NCBI RefSeq assembly: GCF_032062135.1
Contig: NC_092862.1
Span: forward strand, 45,997,539-46,061,538
Direction of reading: 5' to 3'
Length of the DNA: 64,000 nucleotides
Origin: Pyxicephalus adspersus
Taxonomy: Eukaryota; Chordata; Amphibia; Anura; Pyxicephalidae
Below the pieces are notes generated by a model, which made no database searches, had not been told where the DNA came from, and worked only from the letters and a program-made list of their open reading frames with translations. Of the stretch, positions 24,311 to 33,958 are shown piece by piece. The translations under genes and the position numbers were made by a program. Positions within the stretch are counted from its first letter, which is position 1, and every line of letters starts with the position of its first letter.

Positions 24311-25878
24311 CAAATTACCACAGAACCTAAAAAGATATACAAATTATATTTCGGCTGTCCACTTGGTGACCAGGATAAATCTAGGGCTCCACAAGTCATC
24401 TGTACCAGTTGTTCCAATGGACTGCATCACTGGCTCAATCGGCGTAAAGTAGTTGTACCATTTGTAGTCCCAAAGGTGTGGAGAGAAGCGCGAGACTATC
24501 TAATCGACTGCTATTTTTGGAGCGTCAACAAATGTAGATTCTCAGGTAAAACTAAGCACAAAATTGTATATCCCAGCCTCGATTCTGCAATTTGGCCTGT
24601 TCTCCATGATGAAATATTGCCAATTCTGATACCACCATATGATGGACTTGTTTCTGTAGAAGGTTTTGAGGAATGTGCTGGAGTTGCAGCCAGTTACAAC
24701 CATGAATCATCTGATCCTGACTTGGCCGATGAAGATTCTGAGACCTTTACACAAGCAGAGCTGAATGATCTCGTTCGTGATCTAAATCTCTCCAAAGACA
24801 AAGCAGAACTTCTTGCTTCAAGGCTTAAACAGAAACACTTGCTTGCAAAGGTTCTAACTGTAACTCACTTCAGAAAAGAAAATCATAATTTAACAACGTT
24901 CTTCACTAGTTATGGCTCACTGTGCTACTGTCATGATATAATTGCACTCTTTAACAGTTTGTCACAAGAGCATGTTCTACCTGAATGGCGTATCTTCATT
25001 GATTCCTCTTAAAGAAGCTTGAAAGCAGTCTTACTGCATAATGGTAATTCCAAACCAAGTCTACTAATTGCGCATTCCATTAACATAAAGGAGTCCTATG
25101 ACAACATGAAGTTACCACTTGAAGCAATCCAGTATAAAACACACCAGTGGGGATCTAAAGGTCATTGGCTTGCTGATGGAAATTCACAAAATATTGCTGT
25201 TTCCTATGCCTGTGGGACAGCCGATCTACGGGAGACCATCATGTCAAGCGTGACTGGCTACCAAGAGATTCCTATAAGCCCGGAACAAGCAGTGTTAAGT
25301 ATCTGCCTCTGGTTGATCCGCATAAAATATTTCTGCCACTTCTCTATATCATGTTAGGCTTGACGAAGAACCTTGTAAAGGCCATGGGTAAATCAAACTC
25401 CATGGGTTTTCAGTACCTTGTTGAGAAGTTTCCAAACATAAGGACTGCAAAAAAGGAAGGAATATATATAGGGCCACAGATCAAGTCTGTTTTGCAGGAT
25501 GATGTTTTCAAACAATCTTTCCCAGCAGCTGAGCTAGAAGCTTGGGATGCATTCAAGTGGCTGTGTGAACATTTTCGTGGGCAACCATAAGTCTCCTGGA
25601 TACAAGGAAGGAGTTCAGAATCTGCTTGATTCATACCAGAAACTGGGTTGTCGCTTGTCATTAAAAATACATTTCTTATACTCACATCTAGAATTCTTCC
25701 TGGAAAATCTTGGTATGGTGAGTGACGAACAAGAAGAACATTTTCACCAGGACATTCAGTTAATGGAGCACCGCTACCAAGGTTTCTGGAATGAAAGTAT
25801 GATGGCTACTGCTGTATGCTGTACCGTGATAATCCAGATAAAGAGTACACAAGAAAATCATACTCTAAGCATTTCTAA
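24311..25878 (+). pseudogene. Degenerate transposase-like gene of an unassigned family
   Basis: One long protein-like region, broken by an in-frame TAA (25010-25012) and frame changes near 25290, 25580 and 25810. Along it I see FGCPLGDQDKSRAP; a C-x2-C pair followed by WREARDYLIDCYF; KIVYPSLDSA; a low-complexity acidic segment; FRKENHNLTTFFTS; EWRIFIDSS, then after the stop RSLKAVLLHNGN; later GLTKNLVKAMG, IYIGPQIKSVLQDD, VGNHKSPGY, GCRLSLKIHFLYSHL, SDEQEEHFHQDI and, in a third frame, a final segment ending YSKHF and a TAA at 25876. From memory, very similar proteins are annotated as uncharacterised in many arthropods and fishes, usually with a further Cys-rich block (CxxCxWDSR) between the LLHNGN and GLTK segments. 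That block is missing or scrambled here. The reading frames lie between the inverted ends at 24016 and ~26386. I infer a transposase, with FIDSS and EEHFHQD as possible acidic active-site positions; that assignment is unproven. Translation frame upstream of 24476 is open back to about 24311, and the true start is not clear. Confidence 0.65.
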
Positions 25879-26082
25879 AGAAACAATGGTACTTACGTGT
25901 TTAGTATAGGTGCTTACGTTTTAGTATAAAATACATGCACATACAATGTTAACTATAATAATACTCATAACTCAGGAACCGTACGTGTTAGGGAAAAACA
26001 GATCTGAAAACTGATTTAGAAAAGTTTGCTGGTTTCTGATGTTTGTCAGTGTGCTATTTTTTTGTCAGTGTTTTAGTCAGTG

Positions 26083-26386
26083 TGGTGTCAGTTACTGTAA
26101 AAAATCCTCACTGTGAGTTAATCACAAACAAAGCAAAAAATAAAGCAAGAAAAATACTTTATGGAGCATAGACATTCATTAACTTCTGGAGCAAGTTGTG
26201 TTTTTATATGCAAAAAAAACAAAAAAAAAACAACAGCAGAGTTTGTCTTGGTCATTAAAGAGTTACAAGATGTTGCCCCCCCCCCCCCCCCACAAGCCTC
26301 TATCCTGCACATGAACGAGTAGGGAAGCTCCGTTGGTATCTTGGAGTTGCCGGTATGTCGGATGTCCTTAACTTGGAGAGTAGGAG
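26083..26386 (+). repeat. 3' end of the 24-kb transposon, shared with the copy at 29.65 kb
   Basis: GTCAGTTACTGTA, AATCCTCACTGTGAGTTAAT, CACAAACAAAGCA, TTAACTTCTGGAGCAAG, AGAGTTTGTCTTGGTCATTA and GTCGGATGTCCTTAAC occur in the same order in both places. A poly-C run of about 18 bases (26275-26292) replaces a segment present in the other copy. Confidence 0.85.
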
Positions 26387-26586
26387 AACCCTTGAAAAAA
26401 CCTTCAGGGAACCCCGGCTGTAATTATAATTATATATCTATATATATATATATAATTATATAACATTACTGGCCAGGTAAACCAAAATATCATTGGTGTC
26501 ACTTAAACTGACCTGAGAGCCACAAATTGTTCAATGCTCAAGAAACCCCTAGCAAGCTTTGGAGGAATCCTGGTTGAGAAACACAG
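26387..26586 (+). mobile_element. hAT-type MITE, family H, copy 3 (left end eroded)
   Basis: CTTCAGGGAACCCCGGCTGT at the left, then a TA-rich expansion (26430-26460), AAAATATCATTGGTGTCAC and finally GGTTGAGAAACACAG. The left terminal repeat is degraded at the junction with the preceding transposon. Confidence 0.65.
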
Positions 26587-26802
26587 GGAGTGATTTATTA
26601 AAGCTCTCCAAGATTGGAGGGAATACACTTTCATTAGTGAAGCTGGGTGGTCCAGCTAACCTGGAATGGATCTGGTCCAGGATTCAAAACATTTGCTAGC
26701 AAATGACTTTTAGGAAATCCATTCCAGGTTTGTTGGATCACCCAGCTTCACTGATGAAAGTGTTTCCTCTCCAGCCTTGGAGAGCTTTAATAAATCAAGC
26801 CA
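26586..26802. mobile_element. Fold-back MITE, family F, copy 5
   Basis: GGAGTGATTTATTAAAGCTC through GGTCCAGCTAACCTGG to TTGGAGAGCTTTAATAAATC. Complete copy inserted immediately beside the hAT MITE end. Confidence 0.85.
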
Positions 26803-26809
26803 AAAAAGT

Positions 26810-27870
26810 CAAAGTATATTTGACTAGCATTTGAGATGCTTTTTTTTGCCTTTCTTTTATTCAGAAGTTACTTGCTTAGAGTTGCATTGGACTTCACATT
26901 GATGTGTAAGAGAAAAACAGTTCAATAATGTCTGTGTGTAAAAGCTAAACAAACTAACATAATTATAAATCATGTCAAACCTATGAAAAAGTTACATATT
27001 AATACAATCATGTAGGGCAGTTCAATAAGATTTTTAAAATTGTGATGCCATGTTTGCCTAATATGGACCATCCAGCTGAGAAGTCATCATAAATATCAGA
27101 TAAGCCAGGACAGGAAAGGGATGGGAATCTGACCCGGAAGTACATCTGATACTTCCTGCCACAGAAGTTCATTTCTGATAGATATCTAGATCATCTACAT
27201 ATTAGCTTCCTCCTTCAGCACAATACATGCAGAACTCATCTTCTCAGCTTTTATTTCTCTATAATGACATAAATATTTTTAAGATAAGTATTATTTATGT
27301 CCATCCCTGGCATCTGGACAGTGGAAACATCTTTGGCTGATATAAGACTCTGAGTATCCTTGGGTTTCCATAACAACTGTCTGTTCCTCCACATTTCTCT
27401 TGTTAATGTCTGAATACTGCCAAGATTAAATTAGCCGCTGATGTCTCCTCTTTGCCGCTTATCTCAGAGCTGTCAATTATTTTGTAAACAACCCCAGTGA
27501 TAAGTGGAGAGTAGGAGCAATGCGCTAAGAGATGTGTTAACAGGTGAAAACACTGTTTACTAAGAGGGCACCATAGTGGGAAGAGTATGGACATATCATC
27601 CATTATTAATACCTTCTATCACAATTCATTGTGTCACTTTGTTTTAAAAACATACTTTGGGTTCACAAATAAATTGACTACACAAACTACATGTTCATGC
27701 AGTTCTTGGTCTTCACAAAACCAGGGCCAAAAATTAGAGCAAACCCTGCACAAGGCAAAGAGAGTCTTTGGGATGCTTCCCATGGAACAGTAGAGCTTCT
27801 AACGGCCTTTGATGAAAGTACAGATGAAATTTTCCCTAAGCAGAGCAGGGACTGTGGTGGACTGTATTAG
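26810..27870. other. No gene seen
   Basis: AT-rich DNA with no supported gene or repeat. Confidence 0.5.
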
Positions 27871-27883
27871 GTATGATATGGGC

Positions 27884-28213
27884 CAGTGGTTGCCAACCAG
27901 TGGCGCGCGAGAAAATTTTGGTGGTTAGCAGCTCTGGCTGGTGCACCCCCCAGCAGGTTTAGGACAAGGACCTCGCTGGGGGGAGCACGAACAATGTCCC
28001 CCATATGGACACAACCCGCCCACCCTTCCATGACAGGGCGGTGGGTGGGTTGTATCTCAGACCTGGGATAGGAGAGTGGCCATGTTCTGGCATCATGACA
28101 TCACTATGGGGGATATTTCTTCCCATTCAGTGAACACACGGTTTCCTGCGCATACGCGGTCCAAGTTCTGTGCATTTAGTGGTCCGTAGGTCCAAAAAGG
28201 TTGGCAACCAGTG
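27884..28213. mobile_element. hAT-type MITE with 8-bp target duplication
   Basis: Terminal inverted repeats CAGTGGTTGCCAACC and GGTTGGCAACCAGTG (14 of 15 pair). The flanking 8-mers atatgggc (27876-27883) and atctaggc (28214-28221) match at 6 of 8 positions. The 330-bp body is GC-rich and non-coding. Confidence 0.85.
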
Positions 28214-28795
28214 ATCTAGGCTGTAGCTAATGCCTCGCTAACAGACAAAGCTGCAAAAAAGTGACTGACACCTAATTTATCCACCCTCACACACCCCAAG
28301 GACTTAGGCAATCAGTGATGTCAACCTGCTATACAACTGTGGGAGTCATTCCCACCTAACTGGGAGGAGTAGTTCTACTTTTATCGGCTATCTTTGAGGT
28401 GTAGAAAAATCTGATTCTTTTTGATGTAAGCCGTGTTGCCTTTTTTAAGTTGTTTTAATTTTTTTTATAGTACTATTTGTGGTGAACTGCAATCTTAGAC
28501 ATGCAAATACTGAGCTTTTTATTAACTTTTCCATATCACAAGGGTAGTTTTCATAAATGCTACCGTGTTTCCCCGATGATAAGGCAGGGCCATCAAATAA
28601 GACAGCCCCCCCTTTTCATGTTAAAATGAAAAATAAGCCCCCCCCCCGCAAATAAGCCACCCAAAAAAAATAATTAAAACATACTCACCCGATACCCGGA
28701 TCCTGCGTGTGTCTGGCTGCAGCAGCGTCTCTCCTCTCCTCTGCCAGCATCGTGTTTTCTCCTGTCTTGTAAAGCAAAGCGAAAGAAGCCGGCAC

Positions 28796-28813
28796 AGCGC
28801 CACCTGCTGGTCC
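28796..28813 (-). promoter_or_regulatory. CTCF-like motif inside the pogo-type MITE
   Basis: The top strand AGCGCCACCTGCTGGTCC reads GGACCAGCAGGTGGCGCT on the minus strand, a full match to CCASYAGRKGGCRS. Binding is inferred, not shown. Confidence 0.45.
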
Positions 28814-28853
28814 CCTGTCCTAACTGCCGTGCAATAGAAAAAAAGCACAGCGT

Positions 28854-28995
28854 GATCAGAAGAGGAATTTGAATGACAGAGTGATCAGAAGGAGAGTTTG
28901 AATGACACAAGATGATCAGAAAGGGAATTTGAATTGCACATGAGTGATCAGAAGGGGACAATGATTGGCACAGATTGATCAGAAGTGGACATGAA
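28854..28995. repeat. Degenerate tandem repeat inside the pogo-type MITE
   Basis: About five units of ~28-32 bases with the core TGATCAGAAGNGGANTTTGAATGNCA-like pattern (each unit holds TGATCAGAA). Units differ at several positions. Confidence 0.7.
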
Positions 28996-29113
28996 TGGCT
29001 GTAGTCTTCTTCATGGGTAAATAAGGCATCCCCCTGAAAATAAGCCCTAGAGCATATTTTGGCCTTCAAAAAAAAATAAGACAGTGTCTTATCATCGGGG
29101 AAACAGGGTATTA

Positions 29114-29590
29114 ATAATATACGAGTGAAGTTCTCCCATATGTAGGGTTGTGGATTTTCAAAGTAACTGTGTACAGTCTAGCAGTAACTGCTTTGTGAAC
29201 CAGAAACTTCAAAGCAATATATTTCTGACCTGCAATACAATAATAGACATTTATCTTATTAGCTCATTCTAACTCTAACCACTTCATTCCCTTGTGTCAA
29301 GAACACTATGACATTATAGATGTCTGTCAAAGCCAAAGATGCCAAATACTATCATTTATCTTCATCCGATTATAAACAAAAAAAATAACCAAAAATACTT
29401 AACCACCTAATTACTGATATTTTAAATCCGCTTCCTTACCTACATGCAATTGACTTTAACTATCTTATTTGTGTTTTAATCTATGCAAACAAATTAGATA
29501 TTTTATAGGGTTTTCTTTTGGTGTGCTTGTGTGTATCCTAGGAGAAAACAGATTACAAAATGTATATGTATATATAAATAAATAAATATA
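29114..29590. other. No gene seen
   Basis: AT-rich DNA ending in a TA-rich microsatellite region. Confidence 0.5.
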
Positions 29591-29594
29591 TGTA

Positions 29595-29622
29595 TGTATA
29601 TATATATATATATATATATATG
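29595..29622. repeat. (TA)n microsatellite
   Basis: Alternating TA within a longer ATATGTATATA-type region (29560-29640). Confidence 0.9.
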
Positions 29623-29649
29623 AATATACAATGAATATACATTAAACAG

Positions 29650-30007
29650 CATGATGTCAGTTACTGTATAAAATCCTCACTGTGAGTTAATCACAAACAA
29701 AGCAAAACAAAAAACCTTTTTGAAACCTAGACATCATTAACTTCTGGAGCAAGCTGTGCTTTGATATGCAAAAATAAACAAGTGCAGAGTTTGTCTTGGT
29801 CATTAAAGAGTCACAAGAGGCTGCAGAAAGAGCTCACCCCCTAAGATCACCCACAACCTCAGCTGTGTTTAACAAAAAATGTCTTCTGCAAGTCATGCAA
29901 ACTGCCGCCCTCCCATCTTCAAGCCTCTGTTCTGCACAGAGCAAGCAGGGAAGCCCCGTCACCTAGGAGTCGTCCATACGTCGGATGTCTTTAACCCGGG
30001 ACTACTG
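29650..30007 (+). mobile_element. End-only copy of the 24-kb DNA transposon
   Basis: Matches the 3' part of the element at 24016-26386 landmark for landmark and ends GTCTTTAACCCGGGACTACTG followed by TA (30008-30009). It retains AGAGCTCACCCCCTAAGATC and CTGCCGCCCTCCCATCTTC, lost from the longer copy, plus GAGCAAGCAGGGAAGCCCCG. It has no 5' terminus or coding sequence. Confidence 0.75.
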
Positions 30008-30014
30008 TACTGTA

Positions 30015-31575
30015 AATATATATGATACACTAGCTCCATATATACACAACGATGTTGTGCAATAAACATTCACAAATTATCAAACACTAAACTACTTTTA
30101 TCATTTTTGTGTTTTTTTTTGTGTGTCAACACTGAGGCAAGGGGTTTAAGAAAACAATAAGGTAAATACGCTGTAAACACCTGCCCAGCTTTTTGATGTT
30201 AAATTATAGGGGGTTAAGAATAAGGGTTCAAAATACCTATTACAATTTTGAAATTCATGACTATAATAGTCCATAAATAACAGTTTACAAAAGAATGGTG
30301 TGAAATTTAGTAGGAAAAATACTCTCCTATTCACTTATATACATCTATATCAGTGAAAAGTGAATCTGTTACTTCCTTGCTTAGCATTACCATTTCCAAG
30401 GTCAGATTTTCCACTTCCAATGGCAGTTCCCTGCTGGTTTGACTAAGGGAATCATTATGATTCAATGCTTATTGGAGGCTGTATAGTAACATAAGATGCT
30501 GAATTGCTTAACCTAGAAGAGGTAACATAAGAAGCGATATTGTTATTCAGAAACTAAATGTTACCTGTGTGGCTGAGCAGTGTAAATCATGGTTTATCAA
30601 AGTTTGTCAAAGTTTAATTTTAACAAAAAATAAATTGATGAATAGCAGTGTTGTCTACTGCTCTCTTGTGAATTCCTTGAATGGTCCATTCATATATCTG
30701 AAACGAAGATAAATGTAGTCCATACTAACTGGTGAGGGATTTACTAAGCAATCAGTATTAAAGTATGTTTTTTTGAGGAACATTTTAATGTGATAAGTGA
30801 ATATGCATTTATAATTCCTTTGTACATTAATACTTTTCTTCGGCAGCCTATAGTTTGTCAATAATTTGCCCTCAAGACACAAACCCAACTGTGCTTTGCT
30901 TCCTTGTATAATAAGATTAGGCTTTTCGACATTCAGTAAAAAGCTACTATTTATTTTAATCCAGCCAAAGCCCAGAAGCCTACCTGATTCATGTACTTTA
31001 TATTGTGCATTTACAAAAGGCAAGTGCCCCCACTCATTTCTACTTTTTTAGTATCATTTTCAATATTTGTTGTTTGGTACTTAAAAAGTGCATGCATCAT
31101 AACTCAACAAAACAATTGAATACCATAGGAATAGAATATCCTTGTATTATAACAAAATGAAATGGATGGCATTGTACTTGGCTATGCGCTGCAGCCCATT
31201 GTTCTCTGTTTATTACTTTAGACTAAATGAGGCCTTTCAAAACACAAGGTTAAAAATCAGATGCCATTATTCTCATACTGGTATGAATGCAAAGTGGATG
31301 ACAACCTAGAAAAAGTCATGGAAACACATTAAAGTGGAAGTGAAAAGTTTGTTTTGAAGTATCCAAGACATATAGGAATTCAAACCACAAATCTCCACAT
31401 ACAACGTAAAAATCACTTTTGGTTGAATGGACCCTTTAACAACAATGGAGAACTTTCTTCTTAACATTATTTTTACTTTTTGACTCAAAATTTAGGATGA
31501 ACTCTTTACCAACAAAACTGTGCATAAAGCATCATTTATAATTACCTGATGGAATCAACCAAGTTTCTAACAGAT
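30015..31575. other. No recognised gene; one unassigned 122-codon minus-strand frame
   Basis: 30655-31023 on the minus strand is open for 122 codons starting with ATG, long for this AT-rich sequence. I recognise no domain in it, there is no neighbouring exon evidence, and the plus strand overlaps it with another open frame. Treated as unsupported. The remainder has no feature. Confidence 0.3.
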
Positions 31576-31581
31576 CACAAA

Positions 31582-31802
31582 GGGCCTGATTTATTAAAGC
31601 TCTCCAAAGCTGGAGCGGATACACTTTCATCAGTGAATATGGGTGATCCAGAAAACCCAGAATGCATTTCTTAAACCTAATTTCCTATTTGTTATGCATT
31701 TTCAATCCCGGACCAGGTTCATTCCTGGTTTATTGAATCATACAGGTTCACTGTTGAAACTGTATCTTCTCCAGCCTTCGAAAGCTTTATTAAATCATGC
31801 CC
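31582..31802. mobile_element. Fold-back MITE, family F, copy 6
   Basis: GGGCCTGATTTATTAAAGCT at the left, AAAGCTTTATTAAATCATGC at the right, and GGGTGATCCAGAAAACCC in the left arm. Complete but diverged. Confidence 0.85.
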
Positions 31803-32044
31803 AAAGTCTTTAAAAAAGAATTCACAGCACTGTTGCCACAGCAGATATAATCTCAGCTGCCCAGAGCTGCCAGAAAGCCGTGCATAAAGCAACATTAAAC
31901 TCACCTGATGGAGTTACCAGGATTCTAAGTGATGACAAAGTCTTAGCAATGGAATTCACTATTATGACACCCAGTACTACAATGTGGCAGATGTATCCGT
32001 AGAAACTGCCAATAGCTTTTTGGAAAATACAAAATAATAGAAAA

Positions 32045-32311
32045 TATTTTGAAATTTCCACCACTCCCTCAACGCAACATCCACATGCACCGACATCACC
32101 GGGAAGTCCCCGGTGACTCATCAGATGCAGAGGACGCTGGCTGGAGGATGCAGGAGTATGGGGGTTACGAAGAAGGACACCGGCGGACCAGGTAAGGCTT
32201 TATTTACTATTGTTTTTCATTGTTTTAGCTACCTGAGTGTGGCTCGGGGTTACCGCTTTCAGTATCTTTTTTTTTTACCCTGAGCTACATTCAGGGTTAC
32301 CACTGGGGAGG
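32045..32311. mobile_element. piggyBac-type MITE (TTAA right flank), copy 2
   Basis: Contains GCACCGACATCACCGGGAAG, CCCCGGTGACTCATCAG, GGTAAGGCTTTATTTACTAT, GCTCGGGGTTACCGCTTTC and ends CACTGGGGAGG before TTAA (32312-32315). The left end is not clear. Confidence 0.6.
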
Positions 32312-32339
32312 TTAATCAACCCCTGTATGGAGAATAAAT

Positions 32340-32530
32340 ATATCCATGGTGTGTTATTTTTAAAAAAGTTTTTAAAAGGGGAAAAATTAACATTGTAAAT
32401 TTCCTTTGTTATATGTTAAGGGTAGGAAACATATTACTTGTCTCCTATAGCAAGTTTGTTAAATACTTTACATGAGGACACAGTGCCATCTATTGGTGTG
32501 ACTCAGATATAATAACCAAATTTTAAAAAA
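32340..32530 (-). repeat. Dispersed repeat, family G, copy 3
   Basis: Minus-strand copy. Top-strand landmarks are CCATGGTGTGTTATTTTTAA, TTACATGAGGACACAGTGCC and CATCTATTGGTGTGACTCAG, reverse complements of the family ends at 21.1 and 23.65 kb. It is internally deleted compared with the 23.6-kb copy. Confidence 0.6.
32482..32498 (-). promoter_or_regulatory. CTCF-like motif (one mismatch) in family G repeat
   Basis: The minus strand reads CACCAATAGATGGCACT, one mismatch from CCASYAGRKGGCRS. The other copies carry more decayed versions (for example CAATAGATGACGCTG near 23658). Confidence 0.25.
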
Positions 32531-32539
32531 ATCATTATT

Positions 32540-33500
32540 TTAAATCTCTGTTATAAACAGGAAGATGGGCCAGTGTAAACTCTGATCACATGCCCAAATG
32601 CTTAAGCTTTTGACTACATAATCAGCACTGGATGCAGCCTGGAGCAGCTTTTGCTTTAGGAAAGTTAAGGTTTTCAGTCCTTCCTATTGCAAAAGATAAT
32701 ACCTCTCACAAAGATTATTATAGCTTTAACCTTGCAAATAGGTTAACATTATTAATTCTTTTACAATATGATAATGGCTTATTATACATTTTTTTACCAT
32801 TTTTTTTCAAATGCCAATACCTTCTGCTGAAGTAGGTAATTGATTATAAAAATGAATTTGATTTAAATCACTTAAACAAACCCAGGTGATTACAGCTATC
32901 AATCTAAGCAGGGAGATCAGACGTTGCCTAATATAATAGTGAAAAGGAGACAGGTTGGTCAGTATTATTACCTACTGATTTCTCAGTAGAAATATAAGCA
33001 AAGCTAAAATTATCATTTCTTTATGTGTCCTAATATATTGAAGGTTTGAACTTCAGTTGTAGAGTCATCTAAATGTAATCACAATGATATTCTTAGTTAT
33101 CTTGATTTGCTAGGGAACACAGGCAAGAGTTATTTCCTCTTCAATAACGATAATGATAATAAGTGCACACAATATTTTTTAAGGATCGTCACACATATTT
33201 CAGTCCTATTGTAGATTGTATCCTATAATCTAATTTAGATGTACCATTAACTATCTAGTATAAGGTCCTACCTAAACATTCCTTTCAGATTATATCTAAT
33301 AAGGTACTTGCATTAGATAGCTGCTGGTATATCTGGTGATTGAACAATGAGATAACAATGTTTATGGCCACCTTTTCTGTTTGGGATACATAGGCATGAA
33401 CATTATTAAACAGGTATGGAGCTGGCACTGGAACCCCCTATATTCTTTAAAAATCAAGAAAAAAATTAATGACTAATGAATAAATCAGCACAATGGGTTA
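32540..33500. other. No gene seen
   Basis: AT-rich DNA without a supported feature. Confidence 0.5.
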
Positions 33501-33510
33501 ATACACCTAA

Positions 33511-33936
33511 AGCAGAAGTAAAAACATTTAGCAGATCTATCAATTTATTTAGAGGTTTTCTGAATCTGGTCCTACGTCAATCCCCCTTTGTCCCCGCTAT
33601 CTTTTTTGCCCTTCTTCCGCCTACTTCACCGTGATCTTGCACTGCACAGGCACGAGATCAGGTGACGTAGCCTGCAGTAGATGGGGTAAAAAAAAGAGTG
33701 ACAATCTCACTGCGCATGCGTGAGATCATCATTTTTTTCCTCTATTGAAGAAAAAGCTTCTGGGATGCATGTATCCCAGGAGGCTCTGCGCTCTGCAGCA
33801 GCGATAAAGACATAAAGACTTTTTTTTTAAAAAAAGCCCCCTCCTAAAAAATAAGGTAATTTTTACCTGGTATAAAAGGGGTGTCTACCCTTTTATGTAA
33901 GATAAACAGTTTATTTTAGGTCTGCTTCAAGCAAGA
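33511..33936. mobile_element. MITE of family K, copy 3
   Basis: AAAGCAGAAGTAAAAACA at the left and TTTATTTTAGGTCTGCTT at the right form a short inverted end. Inside are TGCGCATGCGTGAGATCA, CCCAGGAGGCTCTGCGC and AAAAGGGGTGTCTACCC. Same landmarks as the copies at 7685 and 41056. Non-coding. Confidence 0.6.
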
Positions 33937-33958
33937 GACAGTTTGAGTTGATAATATA

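Larger units (their letters stand above)
24016..26386 (+). mobile_element. DNA transposon with TA-flanked CAGGTAGTCCCC ends and an unassigned transposase-like gene
   Basis: The left terminus CAGGTAGTCCCCAGGTTACA follows a TA dinucleotide. The right end, read inward on the minus strand, is a decayed CTACTCTCCAAGTTA followed by GGACATCCGACATACC. Alignment of the two ends gives 11 matches in 16. A relative at 29.65-30.0 kb preserves the right end better (CAGTAGTCCCGGGTTA, followed outside by TA), which supports both the terminal sequence and a TA target. The only coding region between the ends is the degenerate gene at 24311-25878, so I infer that it encoded the transposase. The 3' part (26087-26386) includes a poly-C run and a 100-base deletion relative to the 29.65-kb copy. 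The exact right boundary is blurred where a hAT MITE begins. Confidence 0.6.
28563..29108. mobile_element. pogo/Tigger-type MITE
   Basis: Terminal repeats CCGTGTTTCCCCGATGATAA and CTTATCATCGGGGAAACAGG, flanked by TA at 28561-28562 and 29109-29110. Subterminal AATAAGNC motifs occur from both ends. The interior has about five tandem-like units built on GATCAGAAGGGGA and GAATGACA (28854-28995). Open frames on the minus strand (up to 131 codons) run through these repeats and are not genes. TTTCCCC termini with TA duplication are characteristic of pogo-related elements. Confidence 0.85.

Noticed and set aside
28674..29069. 131-codon minus-strand open frame
   Set aside because: It runs through the tandem units of the pogo-type MITE (PSDHS-type repeats) and ends at the element border; it is a by-product of the repeat.
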